A stretch of 5,398 nt of DNA from CAXTKD01 sp964244885 (GTDB lineage Bacteria; Pseudomonadota; Alphaproteobacteria; Sphingomonadales; Sphingomonadaceae), in the NCBI GenBank assembly GCA_964244885.1, contig CAXTKD010000031.1:1-5398 (forward strand). Direction: 5' to 3'. Both the position numbers and the translations under genes were made by a program. The notes below the pieces were generated by a model that had not been told where the DNA came from, did no database searches, and was given only the letters and a program-made list of their open reading frames with translations. Shown here in pieces: positions 1 to 5,357 of this stretch; the first letter of the stretch is position 1; every line of letters starts with the position of its first letter.

Positions 1-164
1 CGACCCATGCGGCGCTTGCGCCCAAGTTCGGCATGTGGCCGATCTTCGAGCATTGCCTGCCGTTCGACGTCCAGCGGCTGTGGGACGAGTTCGACGGCAT
101 CGACTGGCCGCGCATCTGGACGATGGAGCGCGACCGCGAGGTCTGGGCCGAGCTGCAGGGCTGA
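1..164 (+). CDS. C-terminal fragment of an upstream protein, possibly an MBL-fold hydrolase
   Basis: The frame is open from the left edge (first full codon at 3) to a TGA at 162-164, giving the last 53 residues of a protein that begins outside the window. The tail is rich in Trp and acidic residues (KFGMWPIFEHCLPFDVQRLW early, then DWPRIWTMERDREVWAELQG at the end). Its G+C content and codon use match the next gene, which starts only 3 bases after the stop, so the two are probably one operon. From memory, tails of this style belong to metallo-beta-lactamase-fold hydrolases found beside FAD hydroxylase/DUF2783 pairs. None of the metal-binding motifs of that fold are inside the window, so the identity is a guess from context. 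That it is a real coding end is well supported. Confidence 0.6.
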   Translation, partial: THAALAPKFGMWPIFEHCLPFDVQRLWDEFDGIDWPRIWTMERDREVWAELQG

Positions 165-167
165 GCG

Positions 168-1757
168 ATGGCGAACGTCGCCGGCATTCCGGTCTGGCGC
201 GACATCGGGCCGTCGCCGCTGCCGCCGGCTGCCGACAGCCCGAAGCGCGTCGTCATCGTCGGCGGGGGGCCGGTGGGCCTGGCGCTGGCGCTCGATCTCG
301 GCCGGCGTGGTCATGCCGTCACGCTCCTGAACCGGCTGGACTTCGTCGCGGCGGGCTCGAAGGCGATCTGCTTTTCGAAGCGCAGCCTCGACATTTTCGA
401 CCGGCTCGGCGTCGGCGACGCGATGGTCGCCAAGGGCGTCACGTGGAATGTCGGCAAGGTGTTCTGGGGCGCCGACCCGGAACCGGTCTACCAGTTCGAC
501 CTGCTGCCGCTGAAGGAGCAGAAGCGCCCGGCGTTCATCAACATCCAGCAATATCATGTCGAGACGATCCTGCTCGACGCCCTGGCCGAACAGCCATCGG
601 TCGAGATTCGCTGGGGCCACGGCGTCACCGGCGTCGCAAGGCGGGATGGCGCGACGTCGCTCCAGGTCGCGGCGGCGGATGGGGCCTACGCGATCGATGC
701 CGAATGGGTCGTCGCCTGCGACGGCAGCCGCTCGACCGTGCGGGATGCGCTCGGTCTCGATTTCGAAGGCCGCGTCTTCGAGGACAATTTCCTGATCGCC
801 GACATCAGGATGAAGCGCGAGATGCCGTCGGAGCGGCGCTTCTGGTTCGATCCCCCGTTCAACCCCGGCCAGTCGGCGCTGCTCCACAAGCAGCCCGACG
901 ACGTCTGGCGGCTCGATTTCCAGCTCGGCTGGGACATCGACCGCGAGGCCGCCATTCGGCCGGAAAACGTCGAGCGCTACGTCCGCGCGATGCTCGGCGA
1001 CGATGTCGAATTCGAGCAGGAATGGTACAGCGTCTACACCTTCCAGTGCCGACGCATGGCGCGCTTCGTTCACGGCAATATCCTGTTCGCCGGCGACAGC
1101 GCGCATCTCGTGTCGCCGTTCGGCGCGCGCGGCTGCAACGGCGGGCTGGCCGACGCCGACAACCTCGGCTGGAAGCTCGACCGCGTGCTGAACGGCGACT
1201 CACCTTCCTCCCTTCTCGACAGCTACGATCACGAGGCAATCGCGACTGCCGACGAAAATATCCTCAACTCGTCCCGAGCCACCGACTTCCTAACTCCCAA
1301 GTCGCCCGTCAGCCGAGTGTTCCGCGACGCGGTTCTCGAACTCGCTCGAACCGAAGCGTTCGCGCGCCCCTTTGTCAATTCGGGCCGGCTCTCGACGGCC
1401 GTGTCATATCCCGACAGTAGCCTCAACACGCCTGATCGCGACACCTGGGCGGATGGGGTTCGACCCGGATCGCCGGCGGTCGACGCGCCGCTCGCTGGGG
1501 GCTGGCTGCTCGAACGTCTGGGCGAGGGCTTCGTCCTGCTCGCGGACGGGTGGCGGCACGGACCGGTGGAGGGCATCGAGGTCGTGGACCTCGCCGATGC
1601 GCTTCCCGCCCCTGGCGTCGTGCGGGAGCGCTACGACTTGGTCCGGGGATCGACCTATCTCTTCAGGCCCGACCAATACGTGTGCGCACGCTGGCGGTCC
1701 GTCGATCGTCCAGCGCTCGACGCCGCCTTGCGTCGAGCGAAGGGTGGCCTGAATTGA
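168..1757 (+). CDS. FAD-dependent aromatic hydroxylase (PheA/TfdB/MhpA family), MhaA-like
   Basis: This 529-residue protein has the full layout of class A flavoprotein monooxygenases, cytosolic NAD(P)H/O2-dependent enzymes that hydroxylate phenolic rings. The Rossmann FAD-binding GxGxxG motif is at residues 28-40 (VVIVGGGPVGLAL). The DG motif is at 183-187 (ACDGS) and the GD motif at 307-311 (FAGDS), followed by the flavin-contacting segment GARGCNGGLADADNLGW. The C-terminal part from about residue 410 resembles the thioredoxin-like domain of phenol hydroxylases, including the late FRPDQYVCARWR stretch. The ATG at 168 is preceded by AGGG seven bases upstream and lies 3 bases after the previous stop. 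The length is normal for the family. The next gene encodes a DUF2783 small protein that overlaps its stop, and homogentisate genes lie nearby. The best functional guess is therefore the large component of a 3-hydroxyphenylacetate 6-hydroxylase (MhaA type) making homogentisate. Family is certain; substrate is inference. A hydroxylase of another phenolic acid is the main alternative. Confidence 0.93.
   Translation: MANVAGIPVWRDIGPSPLPPAADSPKRVVIVGGGPVGLALALDLGRRGHAVTLLNRLDFVAAGSKAICFSKRSLDIFDRLGVGDAMVAKGVTWNVGKVFWGADPEPVYQFDLLPLKEQKRPAFINIQQYHVETILLDALAEQPSVEIRWGHGVTGVARRDGATSLQVAAADGAYAIDAEWVVACDGSRSTVRDALGLDFEGRVFEDNFLIADIRMKREMPSERRFWFDPPFNPGQSALLHKQPDDVWRLDFQLGWDIDREAAIRPENVERYVRAMLGDDVEFEQEWYSVYTFQCRRMARFVHGNILFAGDSAHLVSPFGARGCNGGLADADNLGWKLDRVLNGDSPSSLLDSYDHEAIATADENILNSSRATDFLTPKSPVSRVFRDAVLELARTEAFARPFVNSGRLSTAVSYPDSSLNTPDRDTWADGVRPGSPAVDAPLAGGWLLERLGEGFVLLADGWRHGPVEGIEVVDLADALPAPGVVRERYDLVRGSTYLFRPDQYVCARWRSVDRPALDAALRRAKGGLN
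1739..1744 (+). promoter_or_regulatory. Shine-Dalgarno for the DUF2783 gene
   Basis: GAAGGG lies inside the last codons of the hydroxylase, 9 bases before the TTG at 1754. It supports the non-ATG start of the small downstream gene, whose start overlaps the hydroxylase stop. Confidence 0.6.
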
Positions 1758-1960
1758 CGCTTATCAGGAAGCCCAACCTGACGCGCGTCGACGACGTCTA
1801 TCAAATGCTCATCGACGCCCATGTCGGTCGGAGCGACGCCCAGAGCGCCAGGCTCAATGCAAAACTAATCCTGATCCTGCTCAATCACGTCGGAGATTCC
1901 GCGACGATCGCCGAAGCGATCGCTCTAGCCGGGCTCGACGTCTCGACCGTCCCCGATTGA
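1754..1960 (+). CDS. DUF2783 small protein, probable MhaB-like coupling component
   Basis: This 68-residue protein begins at a TTG whose last bases form the TGA of the hydroxylase (TTGA, 4-base overlap) and ends with TGA at 1958-1960. An in-frame ATG exists at codon 18, but starting there would cut off the conserved-looking N-terminal part (LTRVDDVYQMLIDAH). The GAAGGG upstream also favours the TTG. The body contains SDAQSARLNAKLILILLNHV followed by a second helix (TIAEAIALAGLDV). It is all-alpha in appearance, with no signal peptide and no metal-binding motif. I recognise the pattern as DUF2783, which occurs next to FAD hydroxylases of this type. In Pseudomonas putida U, 3-hydroxyphenylacetate 6-hydroxylase consists of a flavoprotein (MhaA) and a small coupling protein (MhaB), and this gene fits the second role by size and position. 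G+C is lower than in the partner (one 60-base row counts to 52%). Confidence 0.82.
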   Translation: MTLIRKPNLTRVDDVYQMLIDAHVGRSDAQSARLNAKLILILLNHVGDSATIAEAIALAGLDVSTVPD

Positions 1961-2203
1961 CCGCATAGGCGGCTGTCGCCAGGCCGAGCGCTCTGCGGCT
2001 CGTCGTTCGAGGAAGCCCAGCCGACGGCGTCTTCACGGGTCTAGGCCGATGAGGCCGCCAGGGCGGAGGCGCGAGGGATCGAACGGGTCGAAGACGCCTT
2101 CAAAACTGGTCGTCATAGGCCGCTCGAGGGGGCTCCGTCCGCCCTGACCCTCTCGGTGGGAAACGCGCCCAAAGCGGTCCGGGCCTCGGTCACGCGCGCT
2201 TCC
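1961..2203. other. Convergent intergenic region, no gene or clear terminator seen
   Basis: This gap lies between the + strand DUF2783 gene and the - strand FAH-family gene, which point at each other. I looked for a GC stem followed by a T-run on either strand and found none. The only longer inverted match is GGCGTCTTC (2026-2034) with GAAGACGCC (2090-2098), separated by 55 bases, too far apart for a classic terminator. Transcription from both sides may end here by Rho or read into the opposite operon. Confidence 0.5.
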
Positions 2204-3088
2204 CTAGACCCGGCTCGTGTCTGGCTCGTCGATTACCGGATTGCGGATTTCGCCCAATCCCTCGATTTCGACGCGGACGGTCTGCCCCGCTTTGAGGAAC
2301 GTGGGAGGCGTCGCAGATGCGCCCACGCCCGATGGCGAACCGGTCGAAAGTATGTCGCCCGGCTCCAGCGTGAATGCAGTCGTGAGTTCGACGATCATGT
2401 CCGCTATCGAATAGATAAGTTCGTCGGTGTTGCCGTCCTGGCGCAACTCCCCGTCGACCCAGGTTCGGATGCGCAGACGCTCTGGGTCGGGCACCTCGTC
2501 TGTGGTGGTTAGCCAAGGGCCCGTCGGAGCGTGGGTGTCGAAGGACTTGCCGAGCATCGCGGTCGGTGAGCGCTTCTGCCAGTCGCGGACACTCGCATCG
2601 TTCGTAACCATGTAGCCCGCGACGATCCTATGGGCGTCCTCTTTCCTGACGTGCCGACCGTGGCGGCCGATGACGACGGCCAACTCCCCCTCGTAGTCAA
2701 ACTTGTCGGAGACGCGGGGAAGATGGATCGGGTCGTACGGGCCCGTGACGGCGGTGACCTGCTTATTGAACCAAACCTGATGGGAGGGTATTTCCATCGC
2801 TGGCTCCCGCCGCCGAATCTCGGCAACGTGCGACCTGAAGCTCATCCCGAGGCCCAGAAACTTTCGCGGGTTGGCAATGGGCGCCTCAAGGCGCACGTCA
2901 GCCAGCGGCAACCGCGCCGCCGACCGCTTCGCCGCCTGAATAGCAAACATCGCGTCAGTACCGCCGGCGAGGAGCAGGCGCATGTCCACCGGCAGAGATC
3001 CGTCGGCCGCGCCGACGTCAATGACCTCATCTCCCTCGACGAGCCCTAGCCTTGTCCTACCGCGGTGCGTGAAGGAGGCGATCTTCAC
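2204..3088 (-). CDS. Fumarylacetoacetate hydrolase (FAH) superfamily protein, FAHD1-like
   Basis: This 294-residue cytosolic hydrolase is of the FAH superfamily, whose members cleave C-C bonds in acylpyruvates or decarboxylate/hydrate related dicarboxylic acids using Mg or Mn. The N-terminal region is variable. The catalytic domain starts near residue 75 (KFLGLGMSFRSHVAE) and carries the His-Glu pair H87/E90. Metal ligands are E133 and E135 in FDYEGELAVVIG and D164 in VTNDASVRDW, with the same spacing as in human FAHD1. Next come KSFDTHAPTGPW (from 181) and the family signature LEPGDILSTGSPSGVG (241-256), so it looks fully active. The GTG start at 3088 overlaps the stop of the RibB-like gene (GTGA) and has GGAG eight bases upstream. 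It is the last gene of the hpd-hmgA operon. It may take over fumarylacetoacetate cleavage, because the usual fah gene after hmgA is reduced to a stub. The exact substrate cannot be read from sequence. G+C is about 55-60% by hand-counted rows, below the 70% of its surroundings, suggesting separate ancestry. Confidence 0.92.
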   Translation of the reverse strand: MKIASFTHRGRTRLGLVEGDEVIDVGAADGSLPVDMRLLLAGGTDAMFAIQAAKRSAARLPLADVRLEAPIANPRKFLGLGMSFRSHVAEIRRREPAMEIPSHQVWFNKQVTAVTGPYDPIHLPRVSDKFDYEGELAVVIGRHGRHVRKEDAHRIVAGYMVTNDASVRDWQKRSPTAMLGKSFDTHAPTGPWLTTTDEVPDPERLRIRTWVDGELRQDGNTDELIYSIADMIVELTTAFTLEPGDILSTGSPSGVGASATPPTFLKAGQTVRVEIEGLGEIRNPVIDEPDTSRV

Positions 3089-3765
3089 GCGGCCATCTCC
3101 AATTCGGTCTGGCCGTCTTCGAAGGTCGTCTCGAGACCGCATAACTCTTCTTGTGTCGCCTTGTTGCAGAACGTCATCGCCGCCCATTCGCCGCCCCAAC
3201 GAGAGTGGAAGCGGGTTTCGGCGCGGCGTTCGACGAGGTGGTCGTGGCGGCGGCGGTAGGCGATCAGGTCGCGGATCGTGCCGATCTTCAGCCCGTGGAG
3301 CTGCGCGAACGCCATCAGGTCGTTCATCCGCGCCATCGTGCCGTCTTCGTTCATGATCTCGCAGATCACGCCGGCGGCGTTGAGGCCGGCGAGCCGCGCC
3401 ACGTCGACCGCCGCCTCGGTATGGCCGGCGCGGACCAGCACGCCGCCCTCGCGCGCCTCGATCGACACGGTGAAGGCGGTCTCGTGGCGGGTGCCGTTGT
3501 TGCGGCTCATCAGCGGCAGGCCGAGCTGATCGACCCGCGCCTTCGACAGCGACAGGCAGATCAGGCCGCGGCCGTGGCGGGCCATGAAGTTGATCGCGTC
3601 GGGCGTCGCCATCTGCGCGGGAATGACGAGGTCGCCTTCGTTCTCGCGATCCTCGTCGTCGACGAGGATGAACATCCGGCCATTGCGCGCCTCGTCGATG
3701 ATATCTTCGGTCGAGGAGAGAAATTTGTGACGGATGTGCAAAACCGACTCGCCGTCTTCCCACAT
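3085..3765 (-). CDS. RibB-like (DHBP synthase) protein with internal active-site deletion and truncated RibA-like tail
   Basis: The open frame encodes 226 residues from the ATG at 3765; a TTG at 3786 with AAGG seven bases upstream is an alternative start. Residues 15-107 match 3,4-dihydroxy-2-butanone 4-phosphate synthase, which makes the four-carbon unit of riboflavin from ribulose 5-phosphate. The acidic metal/substrate loop is present (VDDEDRENEGD, 35-45), as are HGRGLICLSL and TRHETAFTVSIEAREG. The sequence then jumps straight to GVLVRAGHTEAAVD (from 108) and CEIMNEDGTMAR (135-146). Normal RibB has about 40 residues between these blocks, including the TTGxSAxDR segment and GHVFPL, whose His is in the active site. 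That whole part is missing in frame. After about 158 the protein follows the start of the RibA-like half of RibBA fusions (SRWGGEWAAMTF) and then ends after about 22 unrelated residues. The metal-binding His (H115) and Glu (E136) remain, but DHBP synthase activity is unlikely. It may be a decaying paralogue kept open by its operon position, or repurposed. Confidence 0.8.
   Translation of the reverse strand: MWEDGESVLHIRHKFLSSTEDIIDEARNGRMFILVDDEDRENEGDLVIPAQMATPDAINFMARHGRGLICLSLSKARVDQLGLPLMSRNNGTRHETAFTVSIEAREGGVLVRAGHTEAAVDVARLAGLNAAGVICEIMNEDGTMARMNDLMAFAQLHGLKIGTIRDLIAYRRRHDHLVERRAETRFHSRWGGEWAAMTFCNKATQEELCGLETTFEDGQTELEMAA
3097..3100 (-). promoter_or_regulatory. Shine-Dalgarno for the FAH-family gene
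   Basis: GGAG on the - strand lies 8 bases before the GTG at 3088, inside the end of the RibB-like gene. It decides the GTG start and indicates translational coupling between the two genes. Confidence 0.6.
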
Positions 3766-3894
3766 CTGACAACTCGACTTGAGCAAGATAGGGCCTTGGC
3801 GTTGCTACTCGCGCACTGATTTAGTCGACCTCGGGCTCGGCCGCTGTCCTCGCCGCTTGTGACATCTTCGGTCCCGCCGCGATTGATCTGAAGA

Positions 3895-3945
3895 TCAGGC
3901 GGAGAGGCGCCAGTCGCGACCCGACCTGAGTGACGCCAACTTCAT
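3895..3945 (-). pseudogene. 5' stub of a deleted fumarylacetoacetate hydrolase gene
   Basis: A 16-codon reading frame starts at an ATG overlapping the hmgA stop (ATGA) and reads MKLASLRSGRDWRLSA before a TGA. Its first residues are those with which many proteobacterial fumarylacetoacetate hydrolases (about 330 residues) begin, typically MKLASLKxGRDGRL. Such genes often follow hmgA directly. Homology stops after about residue 14, and I see no FAH-like sequence in any frame of the next 130 bases before the RibB-like gene. The simplest reading is that the body of the gene was deleted or replaced, leaving the coupled start. The match is short and made from memory, so chance similarity is possible. 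The exact hmgA overlap and the AAGG ten bases upstream argue that the start was once functional. Confidence 0.5.
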
Positions 3946-5333
3946 GGGATCAAAGCCTTGGCGAACCCCGTCCAGCAATCGTCGTAGTCGCTCTGGCAGA
4001 GCGGTGTCTCCGTCGCCCAGCGCGTCGGGCGGATGACCCAGCGGCTTTCGAACATAAAGGCCATCGTCGCCTCGATCCTGTGCGGCTTCAAATCGGCGGC
4101 GATCGCCTTCTCGTAGCTCGCGACGTCGGGGCCGTGACCGTTCATCTGGTTGTGAAGCGACGCGCCGCCGGGGGCGAAGCCGCCCTCCTTGGCGTCGTAG
4201 GCGCCCGCCACCAGCCCCATGAACTCGCTCATCACGTTGCGGTGGAACCACGGCGGGCGGAACGTCCCCTCCGCTACCATCCAGCGCGGCGGGAAGATCA
4301 CGAAGTCGCAGTTGGCGGTTCCCGGCGTATCGCTCGGACTGGTCAGCACGGTGAAGATCGACGGGTCGGGATGGTCGTAGCTGACGGTGTTGATGGTGTT
4401 GAAGCGGCGCAAGTCGTAGCGGCAAGGCGCGAGGTTGCCGTGCCAGGCAACGACATCGAGCGGCGAGTGGTCGAGCGTCACGCGCCACAGTCGTCCCTGG
4501 AATTTCTGGATGACCTCGGTCGGCGCGTCGCGATCCTCGAACCAGGCGACCGGCGTCTCGAAGTCGCGCGGGTTGGCGAGGCCGTTGGAGCCGATGGGCC
4601 CAAGGTCGGGCAGGCGGAACATCGCGCCGTAGTTCTCGCACACATAGCCCCGCGACGGGCCGCCGACCTCGACCCTGAAGCGCACGCCGCGCGGGATCAG
4701 CGCGACCTGCTGCGGCTCGACCGCGATCACGCCCATCTCGGTGAACAGCGTCAGCGCGCCCTCCTGCGGGACGATCAGCAGCTCGCCGTCGGCCGAGAAG
4801 AACAGGCGGTCGGTCATCGAGGCATTGGCGGCGTAGAGGTGGATGCCGATCCCCGCCCCCTGCCCCGTGTCGCCGTTGCCGGCGTAGGTCGTCAGCCCGT
4901 CGACGAAGTCGGTGGTCTCCGACGGCATCCCCAGCGGGTCCCAGCGCAGGCGGTTGGGGGTCGGCGGCACCTCGTCGAACGGACCCGATCGCAGCAGCGG
5001 CGCGCCGGCGTAGGGCGCGAACGCCCCGTGCGCCGCGCTCGGCCGCAGCCGGTAGAGCCAGCTCCGCCGGTTCTCGTGACGCGGAGCGGTGAACGCCGTC
5101 CCGCTCAGCTGCTCGGCGTAAAGCCCGAACGGCACCCGCTGCGGGCTGTTGCGGCCGACCGGCAAGGCGCCGTCGACCGCCTCGGTCGCGAAGTGGTTGC
5201 CAAAGCCGGTGAGATAATCCTCCCCCACCGGGGGAGGGGGACCGCCGAAGGCGGTGGAGGGGGCTCGGGCGGATTCCCCTCCACCGCCTTCGGCGGTCCC
5301 CCTCCCCGTTCCGGGGAGAACCGGGTCCGTCAC
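3942..5333 (-). CDS. hmgA: Homogentisate 1,2-dioxygenase
   Basis: HmgA is a cytosolic non-haem Fe(II) enzyme that opens the ring of homogentisate with O2 to give maleylacetoacetate, the central step of tyrosine and phenylacetate-type catabolism. The protein is recognisable from YLTGFGNHFATEAVDGALP (residue 40 on) to its end. Iron ligands are H364 and E370 (PWFHRNVMSEFMGL) and H400 (HNQMNGHGPD). H321 (YDHPDPSIFTVLT) corresponds to the catalytic His292 of the human enzyme; all four sit at a constant offset of 29 from human numbering. The GTG at 5333 overlaps the hpd stop (GTGA) and has GAAGG seven bases upstream, giving 463 residues. The first 39 residues are odd. About 33 of them (roughly 6-38, Gly/Pro/Ala-rich) are encoded by an inserted palindromic repeat, where relatives have only a few residues before YxTGFGN. 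An in-frame GTG at 5226-5228 would give a normal-length protein but lacks a ribosome-binding site. The 3' end overlaps a fah stub. Function is certain; the true N-terminus is not. Confidence 0.97.
   Translation of the reverse strand: MTDPVLPGTGRGTAEGGGGESARAPSTAFGGPPPPVGEDYLTGFGNHFATEAVDGALPVGRNSPQRVPFGLYAEQLSGTAFTAPRHENRRSWLYRLRPSAAHGAFAPYAGAPLLRSGPFDEVPPTPNRLRWDPLGMPSETTDFVDGLTTYAGNGDTGQGAGIGIHLYAANASMTDRLFFSADGELLIVPQEGALTLFTEMGVIAVEPQQVALIPRGVRFRVEVGGPSRGYVCENYGAMFRLPDLGPIGSNGLANPRDFETPVAWFEDRDAPTEVIQKFQGRLWRVTLDHSPLDVVAWHGNLAPCRYDLRRFNTINTVSYDHPDPSIFTVLTSPSDTPGTANCDFVIFPPRWMVAEGTFRPPWFHRNVMSEFMGLVAGAYDAKEGGFAPGGASLHNQMNGHGPDVASYEKAIAADLKPHRIEATMAFMFESRWVIRPTRWATETPLCQSDYDDCWTGFAKALIP
5219..5320. 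repeat. Palindromic repeat element inside the hmgA N-terminal coding region
   Basis: A perfect 32-base inverted repeat (arms 5231-5262 and 5276-5307, loop of 13 bases) lies at the core. Imperfect outer arms extend it to about 5219-5320 (CTCCCC... against ...GGGGAG). Each arm contains its own small hairpin, ACCGCC-GAA-GGCGGT, so the element could form a cruciform or a branched RNA fold. Sequences of the form CCACCGCCTTCGGCGGTCCC flanked by C-runs are, from memory, dispersed many times in sphingomonad genomes, usually between genes. Here the element is read through in frame by hmgA without a stop codon. Confidence 0.85.
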
Positions 5334-5357
5334 GCTTCGGCCTTCGCGGGAATGACG
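5328..5357. repeat. Arm of a second dispersed palindrome (CGTCATTCCCGCGAAGG type) at the hpd/hmgA junction
   Basis: CCTTCGCGGGAATGACG at 5341-5357 is one arm of the well-known alphaproteobacterial palindrome whose other arm reads CGTCATTCCCGCG. The expected partner is present only as a degenerate copy (CGTCA at 5328-5332, then CGCTTCGG), so the element is partial or decayed. It covers the last codons of hpd and the ribosome-binding site and start of hmgA. Confidence 0.6.

Noticed and set aside
35..1420. 461-codon open frame on the + strand overlapping the flavoprotein
   Set aside because: It is an Arg-rich shadow in another frame of the hydroxylase with no recognisable domain.
2026..2098. 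Inverted match GGCGTCTTC / GAAGACGCC as a terminator
   Set aside because: The arms are 9 bases with a 55-base spacer and no T-run; it is not a credible Rho-independent terminator.
2033..2116. 27-codon - strand ORF (starts MTTSFEGVFDPFDPSRL)
   Set aside because: It has no ribosome-binding site and no recognised family, and is short enough to arise by chance in the convergent gap.
2204..3772. Single 522-residue - strand protein covering both the RibB-like and FAH regions
   Set aside because: The part before the GTG at 3088 is out of frame with RibB and is Arg-rich nonsense; FAH homology starts at KIASF right after the GTG, with its own ribosome-binding site.
3884..3897. Small palindrome TGATCT-GA-AGATCA as an operator or insertion scar
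   Set aside because: Six-base arms are weak evidence, there is no second copy in the window, and no promoter elements could be placed next to it with confidence.
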